Positions 29,046-38,239 of a stretch of DNA of 64,000 nucleotides are shown piece by piece; positions within the stretch are counted from its first letter, which is position 1, and each line of letters opens with the position of its first letter. The notes beneath the pieces were generated by a model that was given only the letters and a program-made list of their open reading frames with translations, did no database searches and was not told the origin of the DNA. The stretch spans positions 558,001-622,000 of the forward strand of contig NZ_JAJKFT010000004.1 in assembly GCF_020966755.1 (NCBI RefSeq). Direction: 5' to 3'. Position numbers and translations under genes: made by a program. The stretch is from Blastopirellula sediminis (GTDB lineage Bacteria > Planctomycetota > Planctomycetia > Pirellulales > Pirellulaceae).

Positions 29046-30623
29046 TTAGTTCTTCGCCGGCGTTCCGTTCTTGTTGAGTAAGGGCGGCGTCTTACCGGAG
29101 ACGGGCTTCGTCTCCGCTGGTTTCAGGTGGTCGGTTTCGACGGCCGTTTTGTGCCAGAGCTGCGAAAGTTCCTGGACTACTTTCGGATGTTCTGCGGCGA
29201 CGTTGTGGAGTTCGGTTCCATCCTTTTCGATGTCGTACAGTTCCCACTGCGATGCGCGGTGGGTGACCAGCTTCCATTTCCCTTGGCGGATCGCGCGGTT
29301 GGTGGCGAAGTGGAAGTAGAGGAAGTCGTGCGGCTCGCGGGTCTTTCCCTGGAGGATGGGGAGGAGCGATTTGCCTTGCAGCGGTTCTAGCTTGCGCTCT
29401 GGCCACGCGGCGGGATACTCGGTTTGGCCGACGTCGACGCAGGTCGCCATGAAGTCGATCAGGTGAGCCGTTTGGTCGGTGATTGCGCCGGGCTTCGTTT
29501 TCAAACCGGCAGGCCAATGAACGATCAGAGGCGACGAGATTCCCCCTTCATGTTGATTCTGCTTGTGCAAACGAAACGGCGTGTTGCCGACATGCGACCA
29601 GCCGGTGTCGTAGCACCAGTAGGATCGCGAATCCCACGGCTCGAATTCTTTTCCCTTGGTCCGATCAAACGGACAGGCGCCGTTGTCCGAACAGATCAAG
29701 ATTAGCGTGTTGTCGAAGACTTCTTTCTGTTTAAGGAACTGGACGAGCTGGCCGGTCGTTTGATCGACGCGGTCGACCATTGCGGCGAAGGCGGCCATGC
29801 GCCGGCGTTCCCAGTCGCGATCTTGTGCGGAGAGTTCATCCCACGCCGGGACATGTTCGGGACGGGGCGAAAGAGCCCACTCTTTCGGAATGAGCCCCAT
29901 TTCGATTTGCCGCTGGTATCGGGCGGCACGCAGTTTGTCCCAACCTTCGCGATAGCGATCTTCGTATTTGCGGAAGTCTTCTTCGCGGGCTTGCAGCGGA
30001 TAGTGGGGAGCGTTGTGGGCGATGTACAGGAAGAACGGCTTGTCAGGATCTTCGCTGAGCGACTCGCTAAGAAACTTTTCCGCCCACGCGAGGTTCGCAT
30101 CGGTGGTGTAGAAGTCTTCGTCAAAGTCGTCCCACTTCTCGCCGTTCAAGCGAAACGTGTTGTCGCCGACAAAGTAGTTGGTCGCGCCGGAGAGGTGCCC
30201 GAAGTATTTTTGAAAGCCGCGGTCGGTCGGCTCTGCGTGTAGATGCCACTTGCCGACCATCGCGGTGTTGTAGCCCGCTTTACCGAGGACTTCGGCGATC
30301 GTCACGCCGCGCGAGAGCGACTCGGCGCCGGCTTGATCGCAGTAGAGCCCGGTCAGAAGCGATACCCGCGACGAATGGCACTTGGCCGTATTGTAGAAGT
30401 TGCGGAATCGCAAGCCGCCGTCGGCCAGGGCGTCGATGTTCGGCGTCTCGATCTCGCTGCCGTAGCAACCGAAGTCGGAAAAGCCGAGATCGTCGACCAT
30501 CATGATGATGACGTTCGGGCGATCCGCGGCAACCGCCGGCGAGGCTGCGAGCAGCGATAGCGCGCAGCAGGAGAGGGCGAAGATCAGAAAGGAAGCGGGG
30601 CGACGAGCGGCTGGGGCGTACAT
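29046..30623 (-). CDS. Secreted sulfatase (formylglycine type I)
   Basis: 525 residues from the ATG at 30623 (a TTG four codons earlier is weaker). The signal peptide ends near SPAVAADRP. Sulfatase features: metal-binding DDLGFSDFGCYG, the activation motif CHSSR in which Cys is converted to formylglycine, VGKWHLH, and FLYIAHNAPHYPLQ. It hydrolyses sulfate esters of polysaccharides or small molecules. The substrate is not visible. Planctomycetes use many such enzymes to strip sulfate from algal glycans. Maturation needs a formylglycine-generating enzyme encoded elsewhere; none is in the window. Confidence 0.95.
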   Translation of the reverse strand: MYAPAARRPASFLIFALSCCALSLLAASPAVAADRPNVIIMMVDDLGFSDFGCYGSEIETPNIDALADGGLRFRNFYNTAKCHSSRVSLLTGLYCDQAGAESLSRGVTIAEVLGKAGYNTAMVGKWHLHAEPTDRGFQKYFGHLSGATNYFVGDNTFRLNGEKWDDFDEDFYTTDANLAWAEKFLSESLSEDPDKPFFLYIAHNAPHYPLQAREEDFRKYEDRYREGWDKLRAARYQRQIEMGLIPKEWALSPRPEHVPAWDELSAQDRDWERRRMAAFAAMVDRVDQTTGQLVQFLKQKEVFDNTLILICSDNGACPFDRTKGKEFEPWDSRSYWCYDTGWSHVGNTPFRLHKQNQHEGGISSPLIVHWPAGLKTKPGAITDQTAHLIDFMATCVDVGQTEYPAAWPERKLEPLQGKSLLPILQGKTREPHDFLYFHFATNRAIRQGKWKLVTHRASQWELYDIEKDGTELHNVAAEHPKVVQELSQLWHKTAVETDHLKPAETKPVSGKTPPLLNKNGTPAKN

Positions 30624-30765
30624 GGCAAGCTGCAATGCGGGGGGACATGGGGTTTCGGTCTTAGTATAGACGGAAACCCGACCCGAATTGCAGCGAAACT
30701 TTGGCCGCCCTGGCTAGGGCTTTTCGACACGGTCCTTCATTCGCTTCCTTACGGAAGCCGCCGCG

Positions 30766-31218
30766 TTACGAAGTCAGCGCGAAATCAAAGGTGTTGTCGC
30801 CCGGCTGGACTTCCGCTTCGAGTTCGCTCTTGATGTTGTACCGAACCGGGATTTTCGGTTTCCCCGATTTGAACGGCCGCTGGGCCTGGGCGCTGTCTGC
30901 GTCCAATTGAGCCTCGGCGGGGGCGTCATCCTCTTCGCTCGGTGCGATTTCAACGCGATTGTGGCCGACCTTGGTTCCACGGGTATTGCGAATGTAGGTC
31001 AGCTCGTACTTCCCTTCGGCATCGGTGCGGCCTCGGGCCGGACGTCCGCTATCAGGTTGAAAGACGACGACAATGCCGCTGAGCGGCTTCCCGTCAAACG
31101 TGATGGTTCCGCTTACCTGACCCAGGTCAGGCTGATCACTCGCGCCACCACAGCCTGACAGACTCAGTAGCATCACCGACAAGGCCGCGGCCAGGCGACC
31201 AGCTTGTTTTGACTTCAC
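30766..31218 (-). CDS. Small lipoprotein (pair 4)
   Basis: 150 residues from a GTG at 31218, which gives a compact signal (KSKQAGRLAAALSVMLLSLS) and lipobox LSGC. An ATG at 31277 would add 20 residues that do not suit a signal peptide. Mature part: VSGTITFDGKPLSGIVVVFQ, then RTDAEGKYELTYI, and the ending VRYNIKSELEAEVQPGDNTF with DFALTS. An acidic insertion (SEEDDAPAEAQLDADSAQAQ) makes it longer than copies 1-3. It is downstream of DUF1559 gene 4. Confidence 0.8.
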   Translation of the reverse strand: MKSKQAGRLAAALSVMLLSLSGCGGASDQPDLGQVSGTITFDGKPLSGIVVVFQPDSGRPARGRTDAEGKYELTYIRNTRGTKVGHNRVEIAPSEEDDAPAEAQLDADSAQAQRPFKSGKPKIPVRYNIKSELEAEVQPGDNTFDFALTS

Positions 31219-31316
31219 TGTATGACTCGTTATGGGGCCTAAAGGATGTTCAAATTTCAATGGAGAGCCGCGCTCCATGATCGGCAGCGCGGCTGGTTTG
31301 CGATTCGTTCTGCAGA

Positions 31317-32297
31317 TTAGAACTGGCCGAGGACTTCGCCCTCTGCGCGGGTGCTGAGCCCCTGGTAGGTCGCCATGTCCATGTTTTCCGACAGGAAGCG
31401 GACGCTGCCGTCTCCCAAGCAGAAATTGGCGCCGCCGGTGTGCCAACTGCCGGCCGCTTCTTCGGCGCCGCCGTTGATCGGGTCGTTCCCTTCCGCGGCG
31501 ATCAAGTACTCCGTCATCTCCGTAGGCGGATTGGAGTCGGCGCCGCCGGCGAAGATGGCGTGCCGGTCGCAGCCGGAGCTATAGTGGCCGATCGTTTCGC
31601 CGCCGGTGTCGACCACCTCGCTGACGAAGATCGTGTTGGAAAGGCCGTCACGCACATCGGCGAATCGAGTCTTGCTGTCGACGTAGAAAATCCCGTTGCC
31701 ATTCATGCAGCCCCAGGCTTCCGACCGCATCTGGGCGAGAGTCGAAACGCCGGTGCAAACGCAGTCGTCGTTACCGTTGCCGATCCGGGTGCCCATGTTG
31801 CCGTTGTAGTTGGACGGTTGCTCCTTATCCCCATATTTCTGAGGGCCGGGGCTGACGAATTCCTGCGACGGGCACCAGAAGACGTTCACGACGCTCGTCT
31901 GAACGACCAACGGCTTCCCGGAAGATGTGCCGCCCGATTCGTTGCCCCAACCGTCCGAGCCTTGGATGGCGTCGAACATCGCACTTTGTTCCAGGAACGA
32001 CAGGATGTTCGAGTGCCACGTCCAGCCGTGTCCGTAGTATCTGTCGCCAGCGGCGTTCACAATCCCTTGATTACCGGAGGAGAGGCTCTGGTAGGTGTCG
32101 TGGTAGTTGTGCAGGGCCAGTCCGATCTGCTTCAGGTTATTCGTGCAATGCATTCTGCGGGCCGCTTCGCGAGCTTGCTGAACGGCGGGCAGGAGCAGCG
32201 CGATGAGGACGCCGATGATTGCGATGACCACGAGCAACTCCACCAAGGTGAAGCCACGGCGGCGAGTTTCCAAACGTGAGAAACTACCAAAGCTCAT
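31317..32297 (-). CDS. DUF1559 prepilin-like protein (pair 4)
   Basis: 326 residues. N terminus [18 protein letters not shown], then [20 protein letters not shown]. Family blocks: [16 protein letters not shown], then [17 protein letters not shown] and [20 protein letters not shown], ending [12 protein letters not shown]. It is the longest of the four copies, with Cys-containing insertions ([10 protein letters not shown]) in the middle. It is followed after 98 bases by lipoprotein 4. Confidence 0.9.
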   Translation of the reverse strand: MSFGSFSRLETRRRGFTLVELLVVIAIIGVLIALLLPAVQQAREAARRMHCTNNLKQIGLALHNYHDTYQSLSSGNQGIVNAAGDRYYGHGWTWHSNILSFLEQSAMFDAIQGSDGWGNESGGTSSGKPLVVQTSVVNVFWCPSQEFVSPGPQKYGDKEQPSNYNGNMGTRIGNGNDDCVCTGVSTLAQMRSEAWGCMNGNGIFYVDSKTRFADVRDGLSNTIFVSEVVDTGGETIGHYSSGCDRHAIFAGGADSNPPTEMTEYLIAAEGNDPINGGAEEAAGSWHTGGANFCLGDGSVRFLSENMDMATYQGLSTRAEGEVLGQF

Positions 32298-32801
32298 TTA
32301 GGTAACTCTTTAGAAATGGGTAAAGAAGTTTGTGTGAATCGCGGCAGCCAATTACTGCTCGCGACTGCCCGAAGGCTGAATTCGAGCAAGTAGAATTGAG
32401 CAGGGCGAAAGCTAACAATCGTTGTTAGTGCAATCTCGGGGGAATTCATCGAAACCTAATAAAGCGCGGTGCTCATGTGGTTCATGTGGGGGTTTAACCG
32501 GGAGGGAAGCGGAGAGTCGTTTGCGCTAAAGAGAGAAATTAACACGGTCTTTACGTTGCCCGGATGACTGCCCGAGCAGGGGCGTTTGCACCCGGAAATT
32601 AGGGGTGAAACGGGCTGGCGCGGTGATGTATTTGCGCGGCTTGTCGACTGACGAGGAACATTCCCTCCAGCGCGATGCCAACGTTCTCTTAGAAGGTTTT
32701 TTTTCGTGTAAAACGAATCGATCTACCGCGGACAGGCGTCTTTATGATGAGGGTGTGATTCCCCGTTTTTGGCGTCCCGTTTCCCGTCGCGAGAACTCGT
32801 C
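32298..32801. other. Intergenic region with a palindrome
   Basis: About 500 bases between DUF1559 gene 4 and a divergent small secreted protein. It contains CTAACAA-tcg-TTGTTAG at 32412-32428, a perfect 7-base palindrome about 115 bases upstream of the DUF1559 start, which could be an operator. Short frames here (for example 32605-32853 plus) look random. Confidence 0.4.
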
Positions 32802-33170
32802 ATGCGAAAACTTATTCTGCCGATCGTGCTCCTCTGTTGCGTGGGAGCGGTGACCATTGCAGTCGCCAAGAATGACAAGAAGGAAAAGGCCCGTCCGCAA
32901 GGGACGTTTGAAGTGGAGATGGTCTCCCTGGGCAACGGCCGCTGGGTGGCGATTCGCTACAACCAGGTGACCGGCGAAGCGGTCGAAATGCAGGAAGGCG
33001 CCTGGGTGAAGATTGAGCCTTCACGCGATCTGGAAGACCGGACCGGCGCCTACCGCGTCAAGCTGATGCAGACGCAACCCGGGCGTTATGCGGCGATCCT
33101 GTTTGACGAGGACGATGGTCAGTCGTGGCATCTGAACCAGGGGCGTTGGCTGCCGATCGCCGGTTCCTAA
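32802..33170 (+). CDS. Small secreted hypothetical protein
   Basis: 122 residues from the ATG at 32802. Signal peptide RKLILPIVLLCCVGAVTIAV, cleaved near AVA. The mature part starts with Lys/Asp-rich text (KNDKKEKARPQG) and then shows two similar beta units: GNGRWVAIRYNQVTGEAVEM followed by WVKI, and GRYAAILFDEDDGQSWHLNQ followed by WLPI. These look like an internal duplication of a 25-30 residue Trp-containing motif. Function unknown. Confidence 0.75.
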   Translation: MRKLILPIVLLCCVGAVTIAVAKNDKKEKARPQGTFEVEMVSLGNGRWVAIRYNQVTGEAVEMQEGAWVKIEPSRDLEDRTGAYRVKLMQTQPGRYAAILFDEDDGQSWHLNQGRWLPIAGS

Positions 33171-33174
33171 CGAA

Positions 33175-33240
33175 CGTAGGGCAGGCCGTGCCTGCCGAAA
33201 TGCGAACGGTTGAACCTCGGCAGGCACGGCCTGCCCTACG
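33175..33240. repeat. Perfect 24-base inverted repeat
   Basis: Arms 33175-33198 and 33217-33240 are perfectly complementary around an 18-base centre. The core is gggcaggccgtgcctgcc. It begins 4 bases after the upstream gene's stop and precedes a separate terminator. This is a different sequence family from the other palindromes in the window. Confidence 0.85.
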
Positions 33241-33265
33241 ATGAGGACGCCGCTTCCAGAAACAA

Positions 33266-33295
33266 AAGAGGACCGCCGTAACTGGCGGTCCTCTT
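33266..33295. terminator. Bidirectional intrinsic terminator
   Basis: Twelve-base perfect stem (33266-33277 with 33284-33295) with a 6-base loop and T-rich tail on both strands. It lies between the convergent genes ending at 33170 and 33331. Confidence 0.88.
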
Positions 33296-33330
33296 CTTTT
33301 GGTTCTAGCTGGTTGCGGCTGACGTTCCGC

Positions 33331-33624
33331 TTATTGGGGAAGCGCGGGGGCTCCTCCGGGCATCAGGAACGAGGCGATGATGTTGATCACGACCATCGCG
33401 GTCCAGATTCCCATAATCTGCCGGGCGCCAAGTTTGTCCGCTTTCACCCAGCCCATGATAAAGGCAATCAAAAAGCCCAGAAGTGCGCAAGGGATAGTCG
33501 CCAGGCAAACGATCGCCAGCGTCGCTTCGTCGTTTTGAAACATCTTGATGATGATCATGATGAAGCAGCCTAGTTGAATAATCCCGCAAACGCCTAGCGC
33601 GAACAACAAAATCATTGCGAACAT
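33331..33624 (-). CDS. Small three-span membrane protein
   Basis: 97 residues, almost all membrane. Helices: residues 3-27 (MILLFALGVCGIIQLGCFIM), 35-58 (TLAIVCLATIPCALLGFLIA) and 70-88 (IMGIWTAMVVINIIASFLM). A short polar loop (KMFQNDEA) and a basic loop (GWVKADKLGARQ) separate them. It ends PGGAPALPQ. I do not recognise a specific family. It stands alone. Confidence 0.75.
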   Translation of the reverse strand: MFAMILLFALGVCGIIQLGCFIMIIIKMFQNDEATLAIVCLATIPCALLGFLIAFIMGWVKADKLGARQIMGIWTAMVVINIIASFLMPGGAPALPQ

Positions 33625-33786
33625 TTTGGTCCCCCCAAAGCAAATGTTGTAAACCCCTGTTACTGTCGCTCAATATATCGGGGGGAGATTCGACCGCCTA
33701 GCGAAAAATGAACGATTGCCCGGCAAAATGCAGGTTGGGAGGCCTAGTTGGACGCTGGCTGAGGATCTGGAGAAACGGGGATTAGT

Positions 33787-34182
33787 TTACGGTTTTTTCC
33801 CATACGCTTCGGCCGGATCGACCAGGCGGTCGCCGACGATCTTCGTCTCTTCCGGCGTGATCTGGCGGAAGAAGCAAGTCCGGTAGCCTTCGTGGCACGC
33901 GGCGCCTTCCTGGCGAACTTTCAACAGGACGCAATCGGCGTCGCAGTCGACAAAGATGCTGACGACCGTCTGCACGTGCCCGCTTTCTTCTCCTTTCCGC
34001 CACAGTTTGCCGCGGCTGCGGCTGAAGTAGACGGCGCGGCCGGTGGCGAGCGTTTCGGCGAACGCCTCTGGATTCATCCAGGCCATCATCAGCACCTCGC
34101 CGTTGTCGGCGTCTTGGGCGATCGCAGGGACCAGACCGCCGGCCTTGGCGAAGTCAGGTTCTCGGGGGAGTGAAATGGGCAT
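33787..34182 (-). CDS. hisI: Phosphoribosyl-AMP cyclohydrolase
   Basis: 131 residues. Step 3 of histidine biosynthesis: opens the purine ring of PR-AMP. Family motifs: [20 protein letters not shown], then [20 protein letters not shown], the metal site [11 protein letters not shown], and [12 protein letters not shown]. All three Cys and metal-binding Asp positions are present. It is the stand-alone form, without the HisE pyrophosphohydrolase domain. No other his genes are near, which is common where the pathway is scattered. Confidence 0.96.
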   Translation of the reverse strand: MPISLPREPDFAKAGGLVPAIAQDADNGEVLMMAWMNPEAFAETLATGRAVYFSRSRGKLWRKGEESGHVQTVVSIFVDCDADCVLLKVRQEGAACHEGYRTCFFRQITPEETKIVGDRLVDPAEAYGKKP

Positions 34183-34276
34183 GGCGCCACAGCTCTTGGA
34201 AAGGTGGTAGGGACTTGTTCAGTTTGCGGGGGGAGTGCGGGGTTGGTCAAGTCGGTCTGGGACCGTAGGTGGGTGT

Positions 34277-34384
34277 TGGCGCCATGCTCTTGCGGCGACT
34301 TCGCCGGATGAGCATGTCTTCAATGCTTTTTGCCTGGGCGAAGACATGCTCTTCTCGCGAAGACGCGATAAGAGCATGGCGCCA
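34277..34384. repeat. Nested inverted repeat
   Basis: Outer arms tggcgccatgctctt (34277-34291) and its complement (34370-34384), inner arms gagcatgtcttc (34310-34321) and gaagacatgctc (34340-34351). The word gagcatg/catgctc recurs in all four arms, so alternative foldings are possible. It lies in a 430-base gap between hisI and the glycosyltransferase and has no protein-like frame. Confidence 0.75.
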
Positions 34385-34612
34385 GATGCACCCCGCTCGT
34401 GATTTCCCCTTTGCAACTGTCACAACCCGACTTTGCGGCACGAACGCACTAAGCACACTCGTGGCGGGGAGATTGAAAAAGGCCAGCGCTTCCGCCGATC
34501 TTTCCCAATGTGGGTGCTATCACGCCGATTTGGCCTGAAAGTGCGCCTATAGGCGGACCAATCCCGGAATTGCGGTCGCCCCGTGCCGACTCGAGTGAAA
34601 AGAGGTGAGACG

Positions 34613-35146
34613 TTGGACAAGTCGCTGAGCCTAATCATGCCGGTTCACAACGCGCAGCAGTGGCTGGCGCGCGACGTCGAACGTCTGCTCGACGTGTTGC
34701 CGGAATTGACCGATCAGTTTGAGTTGGTGATCATCGACGACGGTTCGACCGACCATACCGAAGAAGCCGCCAGAGAGCTCTGCGATCGCTACCCGCAGGT
34801 CAAATTGCACCGCCACGCGCGCTGCCGCGGGATCGCGTCGGCCGTCGATACCGGCAGCCAACACGCCGAAGGGGACGTGGTGCTGATTCATGACGCCCGC
34901 CGGCCGGTCAACGAAGCCGACCTGGTGGGGATGTGGCAAATGCACCAAGAGAATGCGGCCCGTCCGGCCGTTGCGCAAGCGCCGTCGGTCCCCAATAACC
35001 CGGGACTGGGGCTTGATCAGAGCCTGCTGGAACGGCTGATGCAGTGGGGTTCGGATGTGAAAAAGGAACGTCCGGCGCACTCGCCCGATCTGCTGCCGCG
35101 GCCGAATTTCCTGCGGAAGATCGGCAATTTCGCACTAGGCGAATAA
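34613..35146 (+). CDS. Short family 2 glycosyltransferase-like protein
   Basis: 177 residues from a TTG at 34613 placed 5-9 bases after AGAGGTG; GTG codons at 34583 and 34595 are alternatives. It has the GT-A nucleotide-binding start (SLSLIMPVHNAQQWLARDVE), the DDGSTDHTEEAA motif and IHDARRPVNEADL where the DXD metal site is expected, here HDAR. Typical family members are 230-300 residues. The acceptor half is shortened and replaced by a Pro-rich tail, so activity is uncertain. Confidence 0.72.
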   Translation: MDKSLSLIMPVHNAQQWLARDVERLLDVLPELTDQFELVIIDDGSTDHTEEAARELCDRYPQVKLHRHARCRGIASAVDTGSQHAEGDVVLIHDARRPVNEADLVGMWQMHQENAARPAVAQAPSVPNNPGLGLDQSLLERLMQWGSDVKKERPAHSPDLLPRPNFLRKIGNFALGE

Positions 35147-35622
35147 TTTCAACAAAAAAAGTAACAGCAGGATCGCCAGCGCTAGATGTCAACTTGTGGC
35201 ATCAATTTGAAAATAGCTGATTAATATTTCTTGAAATGGATAGCGAACTCCGTTAGAATCCAAAGTCGCCAATGAGGACTTCCAGGTCCATTCTTCCTAA
35301 AAGAGGCACTTTCGGATTTATTTCGTGCCTGGAGGGTATCTCAAGGCGTCCCATCACTTTCTGGGGTCGTACAGGGTTTTCAGAGAACCTTGCTCATCAA
35401 AAGCGGCCGCAGAAAAAACTAGACGTCGGATACGCAATCAAGTCGGCTCAGGACAGTTGGCTTGCGTAGCGGCGGGTTAGCGGAACAGAGTTCGATTTCC
35501 TTATCTCGTAGGCAATTCTTCCCAACCCGACTCGTTCGGAACGGCTTTGCTGCGCGGTTGGAAACTTGCATCTTTGCCTTCGCTCCCAATTCGGCGTCAC
35601 CGGAACATAGGGAGGACAGATT
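35147..35622. other. Intergenic region
   Basis: About 476 bases before the XRE-type gene. It is AT-rich at 35147-35265 compared with its neighbours, which fits a promoter region. No gene, repeat or strong hairpin was found. Confidence 0.35.
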
Positions 35623-36156
35623 ATGGCAACGGTTCCTTTCGAACTGACTCGCGGTTCGTTGGCCTTTGTATCTCCGCGCATTCGGACGCAGCCTTCGAGG
35701 CCGCTGCATCGAATTCGAGAGGTACGTAAAGAACAAGGCGTATCGCTCCGCACGGCAGCTCGGCGACTGGGCATCACCTCGTCGCAAGTTCGTGATGAAG
35801 AAGAAGAGACGTCCGATTTGCTCCTGAGCCAACTTTATCGTTGGAGTCAGGCATTGGATGTCCCCGTGCAAGATTTGTTGGAAGAGCCGGAGTGCGATCT
35901 ATCCGCTCCGATTCGCGAACGGGCTCAATTGGTTCGCGTGATGAAGACCGCCAAGGCGATCCTCGAACGGGCCAAAGAGCCGAGCATTCGCATCATGGCC
36001 GAAACCCTCATCAATCAGCTGAACGACATTATGCCGGAGCTGAACGAGGTGAACGCCTGGAATAACGTCGGCCAGCGCCGCTCGCTGGACGATCTCGGGC
36101 GCACCGCCCAACGCAGCTTCTCGGATGATTCAATCCTGCGGGCGATGCGCGACTAA
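35623..36156 (+). CDS. XRE-family helix-turn-helix DNA-binding protein
   Basis: 177 residues, ATG with GGGAGGA 7 bases upstream. The helix-turn-helix spans about residues 28-83: LHRIREVRKEQGVSLRTAAR, then RLGITSSQVRDEEEETSDL and LYRWSQALDVPVQDLLEEP, a standard XRE layout. A 15-residue insertion (EEEETSDLLLSQ) widens the region between helices 3 and 4. The C-terminal half is helical (RVMKTAKAILERAKEPSIRI), probably for oligomerisation. Its targets are not known. It stands alone, so it may act in trans. Confidence 0.82.
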   Translation: MATVPFELTRGSLAFVSPRIRTQPSRPLHRIREVRKEQGVSLRTAARRLGITSSQVRDEEEETSDLLLSQLYRWSQALDVPVQDLLEEPECDLSAPIRERAQLVRVMKTAKAILERAKEPSIRIMAETLINQLNDIMPELNEVNAWNNVGQRRSLDDLGRTAQRSFSDDSILRAMRD

Positions 36157-36165
36157 CAGGAAAAG

Positions 36166-36414
36166 TCAACGTTTGCGCGGCATCGTCGCCTGGCCGACTG
36201 CCGCGCTAAGAGGAAATCGGCGGAGAAAGCTGCCGACGAAGAAGTGCCCGACGTATTTGCCGTCGGCGCCCATTTCCAATCGATGAAAGACGTGCGGCGA
36301 CAAACTGCCGTCGTCTCGCCGGATCCAATACCATTGGCCCGAAACGAACCCGAGCTTCTCGGCGAGCTTTCGCTCGTCGGCGGAGATCGGGTTTTCTTCG
36401 TTTCTGCGGGGCAT
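36166..36414 (-). CDS. Small hypothetical protein
   Basis: 82 residues. Text is protein-like and compact: KLAEKLGFVSGQWYWIRRDD, then GSLSPHVFHRLEMGADGKYV and GHFFVGSF, ending with a basic tail (TMPRKR). Many aromatics suggest a small beta domain. No family recognised. It is convergent with the XRE gene, 9 bases apart. Confidence 0.55.
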   Translation of the reverse strand: MPRRNEENPISADERKLAEKLGFVSGQWYWIRRDDGSLSPHVFHRLEMGADGKYVGHFFVGSFLRRFPLSAAVGQATMPRKR

Positions 36415-36442
36415 TGTTGGAGCGACTTAAGGCATTTGCTAA

Positions 36443-36522
36443 TGGGTGGCACTGCTGGCTTGTCCAGCAGTGTGAACCCTGTACTCGCTTCGCACTGCTG
36501 GACAAGCCAGCAGTGCCACCCA
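36443..36522. repeat. Palindromic repeat, family TGGGTGGCACTGCTGG, copy 1
   Basis: Two perfectly complementary 30-base arms (36443-36472 and 36493-36522) with a 20-base centre. Each arm itself holds a small hairpin, ctgctggcttgtccagcag. Copies 2 and 3 lie at 47480-47624 and 62128-62207, always intergenic and right after a gene end. Confidence 0.9.
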
Positions 36523-36530
36523 AGCGTCTC

Positions 36531-37361
36531 TTATTCTTTGCGTAGTGTTCTTAGCGCCCGGTGGACAATTCTCGCCGTTTGCGGCGTTTTTGACTCGCTT
36601 TGCCAGCGGTCGCATGTCTTGATCACCCAGTCGGGCTGCGACTTGCTGGCGTCATTCAGCCAGTTGGCGACCGAATCTTGCACGTACTTCGTCTCGTCGC
36701 TATTGCACGCGTCGAGTAGTTCGATCATCGGCGTCGGGTCTTCTTTCAGCCGCTTGAGATGGGCGCACCACACGCCGCAAGGTCGGGTCACTTCGATCGC
36801 AAAGCGACGGACATAGGCGTGCTTGTCGTTGGCCCACGGCTGAAGACGATGGACTTCGTCAATGAGCGCGTCGGGCGCCGGGCTGCGAACCGCCATCCAG
36901 GCGATCTCGCGCACGCCGGCGTTCGAGTCGATCGCGAATTTGCGGACCCGTTTCAGCCGCTGCACAAAGGTGAACTTCGGATTGGCGGCGTCGGCAAAGG
37001 CGCCCCAGATCCGCACCACGTCGCTCGCGTGCGCCGCCATTTTGTCGTAGACCACGTCCGCTTCTTTGCCGCCGCCGAGCGCCGCATGAAACGCGGCGCC
37101 GATCCCGGTGCAGCGCTGCATGATGCCGGCTTCGTTTAATTCGCGAGCCGCTTTTAATAGCGACTTTTGCGCGGCAGCGTCGGTCACGCCGATTTCGGGC
37201 AAGATCGCTTTGAGGAGCTTGGCCTGGTCGATGATCAGCCATTCGACCAGGTTACGCGACTCAATCTGGCCGGCGTTCATCGCTTTCAGAACGTCGGCCG
37301 GAACTTCGCTCCGGCGGCGGGCCGGCTTGCGGGCGTTCAGCTCTGCGATCGTGCGCGGCAC
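36531..37361 (-). CDS. DNA alkylation repair-like HEAT protein
   Basis: 276 residues from a GTG at 37361. All-helical repeat text typical of AlkD-like proteins: WLIIDQAKLLKAILPEIGV, then VRIWGAFADAANPKFTFVQR, VREIAWMAVRSPAPDALIDE and YVRRFAIEVTRPCGVWCAHL, followed by YVQDSVANWLNDASKSQPDW. AlkD relatives excise alkylated bases by gripping DNA with HEAT-like repeats. The WxxD/RRF pattern supports the family, but glycosylase activity is inferred. It lies 11 bases after the Dabb gene on the same strand. Confidence 0.78.
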   Translation of the reverse strand: MPRTIAELNARKPARRRSEVPADVLKAMNAGQIESRNLVEWLIIDQAKLLKAILPEIGVTDAAAQKSLLKAARELNEAGIMQRCTGIGAAFHAALGGGKEADVVYDKMAAHASDVVRIWGAFADAANPKFTFVQRLKRVRKFAIDSNAGVREIAWMAVRSPAPDALIDEVHRLQPWANDKHAYVRRFAIEVTRPCGVWCAHLKRLKEDPTPMIELLDACNSDETKYVQDSVANWLNDASKSQPDWVIKTCDRWQSESKTPQTARIVHRALRTLRKE

Positions 37362-37372
37362 GGCGGATCGCC

Positions 37373-37699
37373 TTACTCAGGGCTAACGGTCGAGTCGAAG
37401 ACGCGAACCTTCGCCCAACCTTCTTTGTTGTTGGCGATGAACTCGAGGTGCCGCTCGGCGGTCTGGTAGGCGTTCTGCGCTTCGAGCGAATCGAAGATGA
37501 CGTGCAGCGCGACGTCGAAATCGCGGTCATTGACCGGGCGATCGAGTTCCGGGGTGAGCAGACCGGCCGAGTAATAGAGGCAGCCGGGATGTCCCGACAG
37601 ATATTTATTGCACTCGGCGACCAGCTTTTCTTTCGCTTCGACCGACTGGTCTTTCAAAGTGAAGAAAACGTTGTGGGCGATGTGCTTACGCTGGGACAT
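37373..37699 (-). CDS. Dabb (stress-response alpha/beta barrel) domain protein
   Basis: 108 residues. The ferredoxin-like Dabb fold is seen: IAHNVFFTLKDQSVEAKEKL, the helix EKLVAECNKYLSGHPG, then FDVALHVIFDSLEAQNAYQT followed by ERHLEFI. Members form dimers. Some are stress induced, and the molecular role is mostly unknown. It forms a two-gene unit with the HEAT repair gene downstream. Confidence 0.85.
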   Translation of the reverse strand: MSQRKHIAHNVFFTLKDQSVEAKEKLVAECNKYLSGHPGCLYYSAGLLTPELDRPVNDRDFDVALHVIFDSLEAQNAYQTAERHLEFIANNKEGWAKVRVFDSTVSPE

Positions 37700-37777
37700 G
37701 GGGACTCTCTTCTCGGATCAAACGGTCGTCAGGAAAAACGTACTCTAACGGGACTTGGCCCAGTCGGCAATCGGCGG

Positions 37778-38239
37778 CTATTGGTAGCCGTGGCTGCGAT
37801 AGAAGGCGACGGCGGGCCCCCAGGTCAAGAGAGTTTCGGCCGAAAGCTGCCGAACGCCGTGATCCCAGGCAGATTGTTCCAGCGTCGTTAGAAGTGCTGT
37901 GGCAACTTGCTTTCGTCGAGCGTTTGGGGCGACCATCAGCCAATGAATGCGACCGATGTCGCGAGCAATTTCGAGCGTCACAACGCCATTTGGCTGTTGC
38001 GATGTGAGGTCGATGCTCCACCACATCCGCTGCGGCGAGAACCAGGAGCGAGTCGTCAATTCGCGTTCAAAGCGCGAAACGCTCCAGCGGTCACGACGGG
38101 CGAGAAAGATCTCGCCGTGCAGGCAAATCCAGTCGTCTGCGGAGGGTTGCTCGGCGAAGGTGACGATTGTCGTCACGGCGTTCGCTGCCGCGGCCGGGCG
38201 CTCTATCAGCTGTTTACGGAGAATCAACGGTAGAGGCAT
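37778..38239 (-). CDS. GNAT-family N-acetyltransferase
   Basis: 153 residues. The acetyl-CoA binding core is at about residues 90-125: IGRIHWLMVAPNARRKQVAT followed by ALLTTLEQSAWDHGVRQLSA. Then a late strand ETLLTWGPAVAFYRSHGYQ, typical of GNAT C termini. The Q/RxxGxG/A loop reads ARRKQVA, a slight variant. The substrate is not predictable. It ends abruptly after HGYQ, a few residues shorter than most members. Confidence 0.82.
   Translation of the reverse strand: MPLPLILRKQLIERPAAAANAVTTIVTFAEQPSADDWICLHGEIFLARRDRWSVSRFERELTTRSWFSPQRMWWSIDLTSQQPNGVVTLEIARDIGRIHWLMVAPNARRKQVATALLTTLEQSAWDHGVRQLSAETLLTWGPAVAFYRSHGYQ

Noticed and set aside
32605-32853. Plus-strand 82-codon frame ahead of the secreted protein
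   Set aside because: Overlaps the real gene start in another frame and has no ribosome site or signal peptide.
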